Positions 6,393 to 17,100 of a DNA stretch of 20,879 bases are shown one piece after another; the stretch's first letter is position 1; every line of letters starts with the position of its first letter. The DNA comes from Spizellomyces punctatus DAOM BR117 (Eukaryota > Chytridiomycota > Chytridiomycetes > Spizellomycetales > Spizellomycetaceae): assembly GCF_000182565.1 (NCBI RefSeq), contig NW_015971565.1, positions 1 through 20,879 of the forward strand, written 5' to 3'. The notes beneath the pieces are model-generated. The model had not been told where the DNA came from. It ran no database searches and saw only the letters and a list, made by a program, of their open reading frames with translations. The translations under genes were made by a program, and so were the position numbers.

Positions 6393-9300
6393 TAGGCAGA
6401 AGGTTGGCAAGCATGGTGGGACCAAGAAGATAGCAGGGAAGTGCTTCTATTGCAACAAGAAAGGTCACTTCAAGAAGGACTGCAGGAAGTTTCTGGCGGA
6501 CACCAAACAACAAGCCAATCAAGCCAGCACCAGTCAGGCAACTCAGAATGAATTCCTATTCTTTGCTCAGTTGGGAGATGACACCAAAACCTCTCAGGGA
6601 GCAGTCTGGTGGATTGTGGACTCGGGTGCCTCACAGCACATGTCACATAGGAAGGATTGGATGACCAATTACACGGAGATGTCACCAATTCAAGTCCATC
6701 TGGCGGACAACAGAACAGTTCAGGCAATAGGGAAGGGCCAGATCACACTTGAGACAGGCAGAAACCGATTCTGTACCCTCAGAGACGTGTGGTTTGTTCC
6801 CAAGCTTGAAAAGAACTTGTTTTCAGTAAGAAGAGCCACTGAAAATGGTGCCAAAGTTGAGTTTGGCAGCAAGGGATGCTGTATCAAGACTTCAGATGGC
6901 CAGGAAGCAATCCAGGGAACTCTAGGGGGCGGTCTATACATGTTTCATGCAAGAGAACATGCAAACATAGCCTCTGGAATGAGTTTGGACCTCTGGCATC
7001 GCAGGTTAGGACACCTGAATGTCAACAGCATCAAAATCTTGGCTAGGAACCAGCTGGGAAGCGGTCTGGAGGTCAAGAATCACACAGAAACATCACCATG
7101 TGAAGCCTGTGCCATTGGAAAGATCACCAGGTGTCCCTTTCCAAAGGGAGAAGCAGCTAGAGCAGCTCTACTGCTGGGGGTGGTTCACAGTGATGTGTGT
7201 GGGCCCATGAAGACACCAAGTCATGGTGGGGCAAAGTACTTTGTCACATTCATTGATGACAAGTCAAGGATGACGGCAGTTTATCTTCTGAAGGAGAAGA
7301 GTGAGGTTCTCAGCAAATTCAAGGAGTTTGAGGCCTGGGCAACCAACTTCACAGGACAGAAGATCAAAACTCTCAGATCAGACAATGGGGGAGAGTATGT
7401 GGGCGAAGAATTCAAGAAATTCTGCAAACAGAAGGGAATTCAGCAGCAATTCAGCACCCCCTACACACCAGAGCAGAATGGTGTTGCTGAGAGGATGAAC
7501 AGGATGCTGGTGGAAATGGGAAGGTGCATGCTGCACCACAGTGGACTCAGCTACAAGTTCTGGGGCGAGGCAATCATGACAGTGGTCTATCTCAGGAACA
7601 GGAGCCCCACTGCAGCACTTAGCAACCAATCAACACCATTTCAAGAGTTTACAGGCGGTAAACCAGATCTCCAGCACCTCAGAGTGTTTGGCTGCATGGC
7701 CTACACTCATATTCCAAAGGAAAAGCGGTCAAAACTTGATGAGAAGGCCAAGAAGGCAGTCATGGTCGGCTACAGCACTCAGAGTAAGGCCTACAGACTG
7801 TGGGTACCTGAAATGAACCAAGTTGTCATGTCAAGGGATGTCATCTTTGATGAAAACTCGATGTGGAGCACTCAGCAGCGACTGCAGAGTGTACCACAGC
7901 AAGACCAAGAGCTACAGATGCCTCTGGGAGGGGAGCCTTCGTTCTTGGACAACCAAGAAGGGCTAGGGACGGTTGAAGAGACTCAGAGACCATCCAGCAT
8001 CACTCCAGACAACTCTTCAGCATCAGAAGATGATGGGGACGACTTCCAGGATGCTGAGGAAGTGCCAGAACTCAGCAGGAAGAGTGCCAGATTTCACAAA
8101 CCACCGGGAGAGTGGTGGATTGCAAAGCCAACTCAGTCAAATCTGGCTTTTGCCTTCACCATTGGGGAAGTTCCACAGGAAGAACCCAGCACTCTGGCCG
8201 AAGCTAGGACCAGACATGATGCCAAACAGTGGGAGGTAGCTGTCAAAGCAGAATATGACTCTCTGATGGAGAATCAGACATGGGACTTAGTCAAACTACC
8301 ACCAGGAAGATCCACAGTTGGCTGCAAGTGGGTTTTCAAGCTGAAACTCAAGTCAGATGGCTCTGTAGAGCGCTACAAGGCCAGACTGGTAGCCAAAGGA
8401 TACTCCCAAGTTGAAGGACTGGACTACAAGGAGACATTTGCCCCAGTAGTCAAGTTTGCAACCATCAGGATGGTCCTGACACTAGCAGCCATGAAGGACA
8501 TGGAGATTCACCAAATGGATGTCAAAACAGCATTCTTGAATGGGACCATTGAGGAGGACATCTACATGGACCAACCAGAAGGCTTCACCATGGCAAATGG
8601 GCTTGTCTGCAAGCTGAAGAAGAGTTTGTACGGGCTAAAGCAAGCTCCAAGAGCCTGGAACAAAGTCATTGATGGGCAACTCAAAGAACTTGGCTTTGAA
8701 AGGTGTGAATCAGACCACGGGCTGTACATCAACAAGAAGATGGGCATCCACCTTATCCTATATGTGGATGACCTTATTCTGGCATCAAAGGACGACCAGG
8801 AGTTGTTAAAACTCAAAGAAGAACTCAAGAAGCGGTTCAAGATGGCTGATATGGGCCAGTTAGAGCATTTTCTCGGCATTCAAGTGGTCAGGGACAGAGC
8901 CAACAGGTCAATCTGGCTCTCCCAACAGCGGTACCTCAGTCAAACATTGCAGAAATTCAATATGAGTAACAGCAAACCAGTTGCCACACCACTAGAGAAT
9001 GGCCAGAAGCTCACCAAGGCCATGTCACCACAAACTGAGGCAGAACAGCAAGAAATGAATGGGGTTCCTTTCAGAAGTGCTGTTGGAAGTCTCATTTATG
9101 CAATGCTGGGCACCAGACCAGACATAGCAGCGGCAGTTGGATCAGTCAGCCAGTACCTTTCCAACCCCGCACATCAGCACTGGATAGCAGTCAAACGGAT
9201 CATGTGGTACCTGAATGGCACCACAGACCTAGGACTTCAACTGGGTGGCATTCAGAGCAAGTGGGAGCTATCTGCATACTCTGATGCAGATTGGGGCGGT

Positions 9301-9774
9301 GATTTGGACTTCAGGAAGTCTACCACTGGCTTCTTAGTCAAGATTGGCAGCAGCACAGTCAGCTGGCAAAGCAAGAGGCAACCTACAGTCACCCTTTCAT
9401 CAACAGAGTCAGAGTACATGGCTCTTTGTCAAGCTACCAAGGAAGTTATCTGGTTCAGAACACTTCTAGGCGAGCTAGGACATCAGCAAAGTGGTCCTAC
9501 AACATTGTATGGTGACAATCAGGGCGCCATAGCACTTGCCAACAACCCAACACATCATGCAAGGACCAAACATATTGATGTGCAGCACCACTTCATCAGA
9601 CAAGCAGTAGAAGACAAGAAAATCAGCCTCAAGTACTGTCAGACAGAAGAAATGATGGCTGACATTCTCACCAAGGCTCTACCCAAGACAAAGCACCTTA
9701 AACTTTGTGGTAAAATGGGTCTCTGTCGGAAATCAGATGATTCACTGAGTGGGAGTGTTGAGATTCAGGCTTAA
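6370..9774 (+). CDS. pol: Copy C Gag-truncated pol (zinc knuckle, PR, INT, RT, RNase H)
   Basis: An uninterrupted 1134-codon frame runs from GTG 6370 inside LTR2 through pol. A deletion equal to 804 bp of copy B joins LTR2 plus four bases (TAGG) to the region just before the zinc knuckle, with GG shared at the junction. The leader and about 209 Gag residues are lost. The first nine residues are LTR-encoded, and a GTG start is not credible in a eukaryotic nucleus. The first in-frame ATG is 6640, already past the protease motif. Domains: CCHC 25-38, DSGA 84-87, HHCC H210/H215/C244/C247, integrase D275/D338/E374, RT D717 and YVDD 798-801, RNase H D972, E1013, D1049. All catalytic residues are present, so pol is intact but without Gag, normal start or PBS. 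It could act only by complementation, if at all. Confidence 0.87.
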   Translation: MFQALSFNRQKVGKHGGTKKIAGKCFYCNKKGHFKKDCRKFLADTKQQANQASTSQATQNEFLFFAQLGDDTKTSQGAVWWIVDSGASQHMSHRKDWMTNYTEMSPIQVHLADNRTVQAIGKGQITLETGRNRFCTLRDVWFVPKLEKNLFSVRRATENGAKVEFGSKGCCIKTSDGQEAIQGTLGGGLYMFHAREHANIASGMSLDLWHRRLGHLNVNSIKILARNQLGSGLEVKNHTETSPCEACAIGKITRCPFPKGEAARAALLLGVVHSDVCGPMKTPSHGGAKYFVTFIDDKSRMTAVYLLKEKSEVLSKFKEFEAWATNFTGQKIKTLRSDNGGEYVGEEFKKFCKQKGIQQQFSTPYTPEQNGVAERMNRMLVEMGRCMLHHSGLSYKFWGEAIMTVVYLRNRSPTAALSNQSTPFQEFTGGKPDLQHLRVFGCMAYTHIPKEKRSKLDEKAKKAVMVGYSTQSKAYRLWVPEMNQVVMSRDVIFDENSMWSTQQRLQSVPQQDQELQMPLGGEPSFLDNQEGLGTVEETQRPSSITPDNSSASEDDGDDFQDAEEVPELSRKSARFHKPPGEWWIAKPTQSNLAFAFTIGEVPQEEPSTLAEARTRHDAKQWEVAVKAEYDSLMENQTWDLVKLPPGRSTVGCKWVFKLKLKSDGSVERYKARLVAKGYSQVEGLDYKETFAPVVKFATIRMVLTLAAMKDMEIHQMDVKTAFLNGTIEEDIYMDQPEGFTMANGLVCKLKKSLYGLKQAPRAWNKVIDGQLKELGFERCESDHGLYINKKMGIHLILYVDDLILASKDDQELLKLKEELKKRFKMADMGQLEHFLGIQVVRDRANRSIWLSQQRYLSQTLQKFNMSNSKPVATPLENGQKLTKAMSPQTEAEQQEMNGVPFRSAVGSLIYAMLGTRPDIAAAVGSVSQYLSNPAHQHWIAVKRIMWYLNGTTDLGLQLGGIQSKWELSAYSDADWGGDLDFRKSTTGFLVKIGSSTVSWQSKRQPTVTLSSTESEYMALCQATKEVIWFRTLLGELGHQQSGPTTLYGDNQGAIALANNPTHHARTKHIDVQHHFIRQAVEDKKISLKYCQTEEMMADILTKALPKTKHLKLCGKMGLCRKSDDSLSGSVEIQA

Positions 9775-9866
9775 ACCACGCTGTATGATCTACAAATCAT
9801 GTGAGATCATGCTGGGATGCCATTAGACAGTTCACATCTGATGTGGCTAAGTTACAACGTGGGGAA
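9775..9866 (+). promoter_or_regulatory. 3' untranslated segment and polypurine tract of copy C
   Basis: This 92-bp segment is equivalent to that of copy B and ends with GGGGAA (9861-9866) against LTR3. Confidence 0.62.
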
Positions 9867-10266
9867 TTGGACTTAGAGTAATCAGAATGATCACAGACGC
9901 GTGTGGGAATGATTTAAAGGGGTAAATCATCATGTAAGCACTCTTAGAAGGTCTGGAAGGTTTGTGATGATCTAGATCTTCAGGTAATGTTTGCCAAGGC
10001 ATGGCTGAAGCTGCTGAGCACTGCTGAGCACGGCTGAGCATGTAAACAAGTGGGCTGAAGCATGTAAACAGTAAACAAAGGTGGAGGGAGGCTGGAGAAT
10101 GTACTGGGTTATATAAAGGGGACTTTTGAACATCTCTGGATTAATACAAGTGTGTTATCCCACAAGTTACTGCACCCAGAAGTCTTACTAGCGGCCACAG
10201 GCATTACTAGGTCTTTCAGAAGTGATTTCTACACGGGAAATCAGTGTTCCAAGCGCTAAGTTTCAA
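9867..10266 (+). repeat. LTR3 (400 bp), shared by copies C and D
   Basis: It is full length and exactly 3874 bp downstream of LTR2. It shares LTR2-specific variants, with a few differences such as CAAGTGTGTT for CAAGCGTGTT (a CpG site). TATA box at 10110-10117. The same deletion junction follows it as follows LTR2. Confidence 0.9.
10110..10117 (+). promoter_or_regulatory. LTR3 TATA box
   Basis: TATATAAA at the standard LTR position, upstream of copy D. Confidence 0.6.
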
Positions 10267-13200
10267 TAGGCAGAAGGTTGGCAAGCATGGTGGGACCAAG
10301 AAGATAGCAGGGAAGTGCTTCTATTGCAACAAGAAAGGTCACTTCAAGAAGGACTGCAGGAAGTTTCTGGCGGACACCAAACAACAAGCCAATCAAGCCA
10401 GCACCAGTCAGGCAACTCAGAATGAATTCCTATTCTTTGCTCAGTTGGGAGATGACACCAAAACCTCTCAGGGAGCAGTCTGGTGGATTGTGGACTTGGG
10501 TGCCTCACAGCACATGTCACATAGGAAGGATTGGATGACCAATTACATGGAGATGTCACCAATTCAAGTCCATCTGGCGGACAACAGAACAGTTCAGGCA
10601 ATAGGGAAGGGCCAGATCACACTTGAGACAGGCAGAAACCGATTCTGTACCCTCAGAGACGTGTGGTTTGTTCCCAAGCTTGAAAAGAACTTGTTTTCAG
10701 TAAGAAGAGCCACTGAAAATGGTGCCAAAGTTGAGTTTGGCAGCAAGGGATGCTGTATCAAGACTTCAGATGGCCAGGAAGCAATCCAGGGAACTCTAGG
10801 GGGCGGTCTATACATGTTTCATGCAAGAGAACATGCAAACATAGCCTCTGGAATGAGTTTGGACCTCTGGCATCGCAGGTTAGGACACCTGAATGTCAAC
10901 AGCATCAAAATCTTGGCTAGGAACCAGCTGGGAAGCGGTCTGGAGGTCAAGAATCACACAGAAACATCACCATGTGAAGCCTGTGCCATTGGAAAGATCA
11001 CCAGGCATCCCTTTCCAAAGGGAGAAGCAGCTAGAGTGGCTCTACTGCTGTGGGTGGTTCACAGTGATGTGTGTGGGCCCATGAAGACACCAAGTCATGG
11101 TGGGGCAAAGTACTTTGTCACATTCATTGATGACAAGTCAAGGATGATGGCAGTTTATCTTCTGAAGGAGAAGAGTGAGGTTCTCAGCAAATTCAAGGAG
11201 TTTGAGGCCTGGGCAACCAACTTCACGGGGCAGAAGATCAAAACTCTCAGATCAGACAATGGGGGAGAGTATGTGGGCGAAGAATTCAAGAAATTCTGCA
11301 AGCAGAAGGGAATTCAGCAGCAATTCAGCACCCCCTACACACCAGAGCAGAATGGTGTTGCTGAGAGGATGAACAGAACGCTGGTGGAAATGGGAAGGTG
11401 CATGCTGCACCACAGTGGACTCAGCTACAAGTTCTGGGGCGAGGCAATCATGACAGCGGTCTATCTCAGGAACAGGAGCCCCACTGCAGCACTCAGCAAC
11501 CAATCAACACCATTTCAAGAGTTTACAGGCGGTAAACCAGATCTCCGGCATCTCAGAGTGTTTGGCTGCATGGCCTACACTCATATTCCAAAGGAAAAGC
11601 GGTCAAAACTTGATGAGAAGGCCAAGAAGGCAGTCATGGTCGGCTACAGCACTCAGAGTAAGGCCTACAGACTGTGGGTACCTGAAATGAACCAAGTTGT
11701 CATGTCAAGGGACGTCATCTTTGATGAAAACTTGATGTGGAGCACTCAGCAGCGACTGCAGAGTGTACCACAGCAAGACCAAGAGCTACAGATGCCTCTA
11801 GGAGGGGAGCCTTCGTTCTTGGATGACCAAGAAGGGCTAGGGACGGTTCAAGAGACTCAGAGACCATCTAGCATCACTCCAGACAACTCTTCAGCATCAG
11901 AAGATGATGGGGACGACTTCCAGGATGCTGAGGAAGTGCCAGAACTCAGCAGGAAGAGTGCCAGATTTCACAAACCACCGGGAGAGTGGTGGATTGCAAA
12001 GCCAACTCAGTCAAATCTGGCTTTTGCCTTCACCATTGGGGAAGTTCCACAGGAAGAACCCAGCACTCTGGCCGAAGCTAGGACCAGACATGATGCCAAA
12101 CAGTGGGAGGCAGCTGTCAAAGCAAAATATGACTCTCTGATGGAGAATCAGATGTGGGACTTAGTCGAGCTACCACAAGGAAGATCCACAGTTGGCTGCA
12201 AGTGGGTTTTCAAGCTGAAACTCAAGTCAGATGGCTCTGTAGAGCGCTACAAGGCCAGACTGGTTGCCAAAGGATACTCCCATGTTGAAGGACTGGACTA
12301 CAAGGAGACATTTGCCCCAGTAGTCAAGTTTGCAACCATCAGGACGGTCCTGACACTAGCAGCCATGAAGGACATGGAGATTCAGCAAATGGATGTCAAA
12401 ACAGCATTCTTGAATGGGACCATTGAGGAGGACATCTACATGGACCAACCAGAAGGCTTCACCATGGCAAATGGGCTTGTCTGCAAGCTGAAGAAGAGTT
12501 TGTACGGGCTAAAGCAAGCTCCAAGAGCCTGGAACAAAGTCATTGATGGGCAACTCAAAGAACTTGGCTTTGAAAGGTGTGAATCAGACCACGGGCTGTA
12601 CATCAACAAGAAGATGGGCATCCACCTTATCCTGTATGTGGATGATCTTATTCTGGCATCAAAGGATGACCAGGACTTGTTAAAACTCAAAGAAGAACTC
12701 AAGAAGCGGTTCAAGATGGCTGATATGGGCCAGTTAGAGCATTTTCTCGGCATTCAAGTGGTCAGGGACAGAGCCAACAGGTCAATCTGGCTCTCCCAAC
12801 AGCGGTACCTCAGTCAAACATTGCAGAAATTCAATATGAGTAACAGCAAACCAGTTGCCACACCACTAGAGAATGGCCAGAAGCTCACCAAGGCCATGTC
12901 ACCACAAACTGAGGCAGAACAGCAAGAAATGAATGGGGTTCCTTTCAGAAGTGCTGTTGGAAGTCTCATTTATGCAATGCTGGGCACCAGACCAGACATA
13001 GCAGCGGCAGTTGGATCAGTCAGCCAGTACCTTTCCAACCCCGCACATCAGCACTGGATAGCAGTCAAACGGATCATGTGGTACCTGAATGGCACCACAG
13101 ACCTAGGACTTCAACTGGGTGGCATTCAGAGCAAGTGGGAGCTATCTGCATACTCTGATGCAGATTGGGGCGGTGATTTGGACTTCAGGAAGTCTACCAC

Positions 13201-13648
13201 TGGCTTCTTAGTCAAGATTGGCAGCAGCACAGTCAGCTGGCAAAGCAAGAGGCAACCTACAGTCGCTCTATCATCAACAGAGTCAGAGTACATGGCTCTT
13301 TGTCAAGCTACCAAGGAAGTTATCTGGTTCAGAACACTTCTAGGCGAGCTAGGACATCAGCAAAGTGGTCCTACAACATTGTATGGTGACAATCAGGGCG
13401 CCATAGCACTTGCCAACAACCCAACACATCATGCAAGGACCAAACATATTGATGTGCAGCACCACTTCATCAGACAAGCAGTAGAAGACAAGAAAATCAG
13501 CCTCAAGTACTGTCAGACAGAAGAAGTGATGGCTGACATTCTCACCAAGGCTCTACCCAAGACAAAACACCTTAAACTTTGTGGTAAAATGGGACTCTGT
13601 CAGAAATCAGATGATTCACTGAGTGGGAGTGTTGAGATTCAGGCTTAA
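10244..13648 (+). CDS. pol: Copy D Gag-truncated pol with altered protease active site
   Basis: It has the same length (1134 codons) and the same LTR-to-zinc-knuckle junction as copy C, so it duplicates the same deleted template. The GTG opening inside LTR3 is not a believable start. The protease motif reads DLGA: codon 10496-10498 is TTG where B, C and E have TCG. In retroviral-type aspartic proteases the residue after the catalytic Asp is Ser or Thr and holds the active site together, so loss of activity is likely. Integrase D275/D338/E374, RT D717 and YVDD 798-801 and the RNase H acidic residues remain. The middle of the gene (about 11220-12390) carries copy E-type variants (DDQEG, VELPQGRST, EIQQMDV), while both ends are copy C-type, so it is a mosaic. 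Other changes include SHVEG for SQVEG and EEVMAD for EEMMAD. Confidence 0.87.
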   Translation: MFQALSFNRQKVGKHGGTKKIAGKCFYCNKKGHFKKDCRKFLADTKQQANQASTSQATQNEFLFFAQLGDDTKTSQGAVWWIVDLGASQHMSHRKDWMTNYMEMSPIQVHLADNRTVQAIGKGQITLETGRNRFCTLRDVWFVPKLEKNLFSVRRATENGAKVEFGSKGCCIKTSDGQEAIQGTLGGGLYMFHAREHANIASGMSLDLWHRRLGHLNVNSIKILARNQLGSGLEVKNHTETSPCEACAIGKITRHPFPKGEAARVALLLWVVHSDVCGPMKTPSHGGAKYFVTFIDDKSRMMAVYLLKEKSEVLSKFKEFEAWATNFTGQKIKTLRSDNGGEYVGEEFKKFCKQKGIQQQFSTPYTPEQNGVAERMNRTLVEMGRCMLHHSGLSYKFWGEAIMTAVYLRNRSPTAALSNQSTPFQEFTGGKPDLRHLRVFGCMAYTHIPKEKRSKLDEKAKKAVMVGYSTQSKAYRLWVPEMNQVVMSRDVIFDENLMWSTQQRLQSVPQQDQELQMPLGGEPSFLDDQEGLGTVQETQRPSSITPDNSSASEDDGDDFQDAEEVPELSRKSARFHKPPGEWWIAKPTQSNLAFAFTIGEVPQEEPSTLAEARTRHDAKQWEAAVKAKYDSLMENQMWDLVELPQGRSTVGCKWVFKLKLKSDGSVERYKARLVAKGYSHVEGLDYKETFAPVVKFATIRTVLTLAAMKDMEIQQMDVKTAFLNGTIEEDIYMDQPEGFTMANGLVCKLKKSLYGLKQAPRAWNKVIDGQLKELGFERCESDHGLYINKKMGIHLILYVDDLILASKDDQDLLKLKEELKKRFKMADMGQLEHFLGIQVVRDRANRSIWLSQQRYLSQTLQKFNMSNSKPVATPLENGQKLTKAMSPQTEAEQQEMNGVPFRSAVGSLIYAMLGTRPDIAAAVGSVSQYLSNPAHQHWIAVKRIMWYLNGTTDLGLQLGGIQSKWELSAYSDADWGGDLDFRKSTTGFLVKIGSSTVSWQSKRQPTVALSSTESEYMALCQATKEVIWFRTLLGELGHQQSGPTTLYGDNQGAIALANNPTHHARTKHIDVQHHFIRQAVEDKKISLKYCQTEEVMADILTKALPKTKHLKLCGKMGLCQKSDDSLSGSVEIQA

Positions 13649-13740
13649 ACCACGCTGTATGATCTACAAATCATGTGAGATCATGCTGGGATGTCATTAG
13701 ACAGTTCACATCTGATTTGGCTAAGTTGCAACGTGGGGAA
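13649..13740 (+). promoter_or_regulatory. 3' untranslated segment and polypurine tract of copy D
   Basis: This 92-bp segment ends with GGGGAA (13735-13740) directly against LTR4. Confidence 0.62.
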
Positions 13741-13983
13741 TTGGACTTAGAGTAATCAGAATGATCACAGACGCGTGTGGAATGATTTAAAGGGGTAAAT
13801 CATCATGTAAGCACTCTTAGAAGGTCTGGAAGGTTTGTGATGATCTAGATCTTCAGGTAATGTTTGCCAAGGCATGGCTGAAGCTGCTGAGCACTGCTGA
13901 GCACGGCTGAGCATGTAAACAAGTGGGCTGAAGCATGTAAACAGTAAACAAAGGCGGAGGGAGGCTGGAGAATGTACTGGGTT
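13741..13983 (+). repeat. LTR4, 3'-truncated (about 243 bp)
   Basis: It matches the first 244 bp of the full LTR with one base missing (GTGTGGAATG). It stops at GGGTT, exactly before the TATATAAA box, and joins TGACGGCC of the leader. A deletion equal to 212 bp of copy B (1560-1771) removed the TATA box, probable transcription start, LTR end, PBS and first part of the leader. The U3 inverted repeats are still present. It cannot act as a normal promoter or reverse-transcription template end for copy E. Confidence 0.88.
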
Positions 13984-14108
13984 TGACGGCCACACCATCT
14001 TCCTGACGCACCTATCTTCTTCCCAACCTCATATTTGGACCACCTACCATACCAGGACGATTTCACCTCTTCCCCAACAGCAAATCCATTCACCAAATCA
14101 GCTCAGAC
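13984..14108 (+). promoter_or_regulatory. Truncated leader of copy E
   Basis: The remaining 125 bp of leader, from TGACGG to the Gag ATG, match copies B and F. The PBS and the short upstream ORF are missing. Confidence 0.7.
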
Positions 14109-17100
14109 ATGTCAAACACGGACTTGGACACCAAACTCATGATGGAAAAGTTCAATGGTGTGAACTACCACCTCTGGAAGTTCAAAATGACGATGTTGCT
14201 GAAGGAAAAGGGGCTGTGGGGTGTGATTGAGGGGGATGAGAGCATGGAGGGAACCTCTGAGAAGGATTGGAGGAGAAGGGATGAGCGGGCAATGGCTGTA
14301 ATTGCTCTGTCACTGAGTGATGCCCAACTCATGCATGTACAGACCGCTGTAACTGCAAAAGAGGCCTGGTTAAAGCTCAGTGACGTCCACCAAAGGAAAG
14401 GAATTGCCAGTAGGCTCTATCTAAGGAGGAAATTTCTCACTCTGAAGATGGAAGACGGCACTGGGGGCATGTTGGGACATATAAACACGGTCAGGACAAT
14501 GGCTCAGCAGTTGGAGGCCATTGGTGCGCCAGTCAGTGAAGAAGACCAAGTCATCACCCTACTCTACAGCCTACCAGAGAGTTATGAACAGCTGGTGGTG
14601 TCTTTGGAGGCCAGGAGTGATTCTCTGACACTGGAATTCCTCACATCACGGCTTTTGCATGAAGAAACACGCAGGAAGGAAGCTGGGAGTGAAGGAGATA
14701 GCAAAGGGAAGGCCTTTTTCAGCAGGGATGGTGGGCAGAAGGTTGGCAAGCATGGTGGGACCAAGAAGATAGCAGGGAAGTGCTTCTATTGCAACAAGAA
14801 GGGTCACTTCAAGAAGGACTGCAGGAAGTTTCTGGCGGACACCAAACAACAAGCCAATCAAGCCAGCACCAGTCAGGCAACTCAGAATGAGTTCCTATTC
14901 TATGCTCAGTCGGGAGATGACACCAAAACCTCTCAGGGAGCAGTCTGGTGGATTGTGGACTCGGGTGCTTCACAGCACATGTCACACAGGAAGGATTGGA
15001 TGACCAATTACATGGAGATGTCACCAATTCAAGTCCATCTGGCGGACAACAGAACAGTTCAGGCAATAGGGAAGGGCCAGATCACACTTGAGACAGGCAG
15101 AAACCGATTCTGTACCCTCAGAGACGTGTGGTTTGTTCCCAAGCTTGAAAAGAACTTGTTTTCAGTAAGAAGAGCCACTGAAAATGGTGCCAAAGTTGAG
15201 TTTGGCAGCAAGGGATGCTGTATCAAGACTTCAGATGGCCAGGAAGCAATCCAGGGAACTCTAGGGGGCGGTCTATACATGTTTCATGCAAGAGAACATG
15301 CAAACATAGCCTCTGGAATGAGTTTGGACCTCTGGCATCGCAGGTTAGGACACCTGAATGTCAACAGCATCAAAATCTTGGCTAGGAACCAGCTGGGAAG
15401 CGGTCTGGAGGTCAAGAATCACACAGAAACATCACCATGTGAAGCCTGTGCCATTGGAAAGATCACCAGGCATCCCTTTCCAAAGGGAGAAGCAGCTAGA
15501 GTGGCTCTATTGCTGGGGGTGGTTCACAGTGATGTGTGTGGGCTCATGAAGACACCAAGTCATGGTGGAGCAAAGTACTTTGTCACATTCATTGATGACA
15601 AGTCAAGGATGATGGCAGTTTATCTTCTGAAGGAGAAGAGTGAGGTTCTCAGCAAATTCAAGGAGTTTGAGGCCTGGGCAACCAACTTCACGGGGCAGAA
15701 GATCAAAACTCTCAGATCAGACAATGGGGAAGAGTATGTGGGTGAAGAATTCAAGAAATTCTGCAAACAGAAGGGAATTCAGCAGCAATTCAGCACCCCC
15801 TACACACCAGAGCAGAATGGTGTTGCTGAGAGGATGAACAGGATGCTGGTGGAAATGGGAAGGTGCATGCTGCACCACAGTGGACTCAGCTACAAGTTCT
15901 GGGGCGAGGCAATCATGACAGTGGTCTATCTCAGGAACAGGAGCCCCACTGCAGCACTCAGCAACCAATCAACACCATTTCAAGAGTTTACAGGCGGTAA
16001 ACCAGATCTCCAGCACCTCAGAGTGTTTGGCTGCATGGCCTACACTCATATTCCAAAGGAAAAGCGGTCAAAACTTGATGAGAAGGCCAAGAAGGCAGTC
16101 ATGGTCGGCTACAGCACTCAGAGTAAGGCCTACAGACTGTGGGTACCTGAAATGAACCAAGTTGTCATGTCAAGGGATGTCATCTTTGATGAAAACTTGA
16201 TGTGGAGCACTCAGCAGCGACTGCAGAGTGTACCACAGCAAGACCAAGAGCTACAGATGCCTCTGGGAGGGGAGCCTTCGTTCTTGGATGACCAAGAAGG
16301 GCTAGGGATGGTTCAAGAGACTCAGAGACCATCTAGCATCACTCCAGACAACTCTTCAGCATCAGAAGATGATGGGGACGACTTCCAGGATGCTGAGGAA
16401 GTGCCAGAACTCAGCAGGAAGAGTGCCAGATTTCACAAATCACCGGGAGAGTGGTGGATTGCAAAGCCAACTCAGTCAAATCTGGCTTTTGCCTTCACCA
16501 TTGGGGAAGTTCCACAGGAAGAACCCAGCACTCTGGCTGAAGCTAGGACCAGACATGATGCCAAACAGTGGGAGGCAGCTGTCAAAGCAAAATATGACTC
16601 TCTGATGGAGAATCAGATGTGGGACTTAGTCGAGCTACCACAAGGAAGATCCACAGTTGGCTGCAAGTGGGTTTTCAAGCTGAAACTCAAGTCAGATGGC
16701 TCTGTAGAGCGCTACAAGGCCAGACTGGTAGCCAAAGGATACTCCCAAGTTGAAGGACTGGACTACAAGGAGACATTTGCCCCAGTAGTCAAGTTTGCAA
16801 CCATCAGGATGGTCCTGACACTAGCAGCCATGAAGGACATGGAGATTCAGCAAATGGATGTCAAAACAGCATTCTTGAATGGGACCATTGAGGAGGACAT
16901 CTACATGGACCAACCAGAAGGCTTCACCATGGCAAATGGGCTTGTCTGCAAGCTGAAGAAGAGTTTGTACGGGCTAAAGCAAGCTCCAAGAGCCTGGAAC
17001 AAAGTCATTGATGGGCAACTCAAAGAACTTGGCTTTGAAAGGTGTGAATCAGACCACGGGCTGTACATCAACAAGAAGATGGGCATCCACCTTATCCTAT

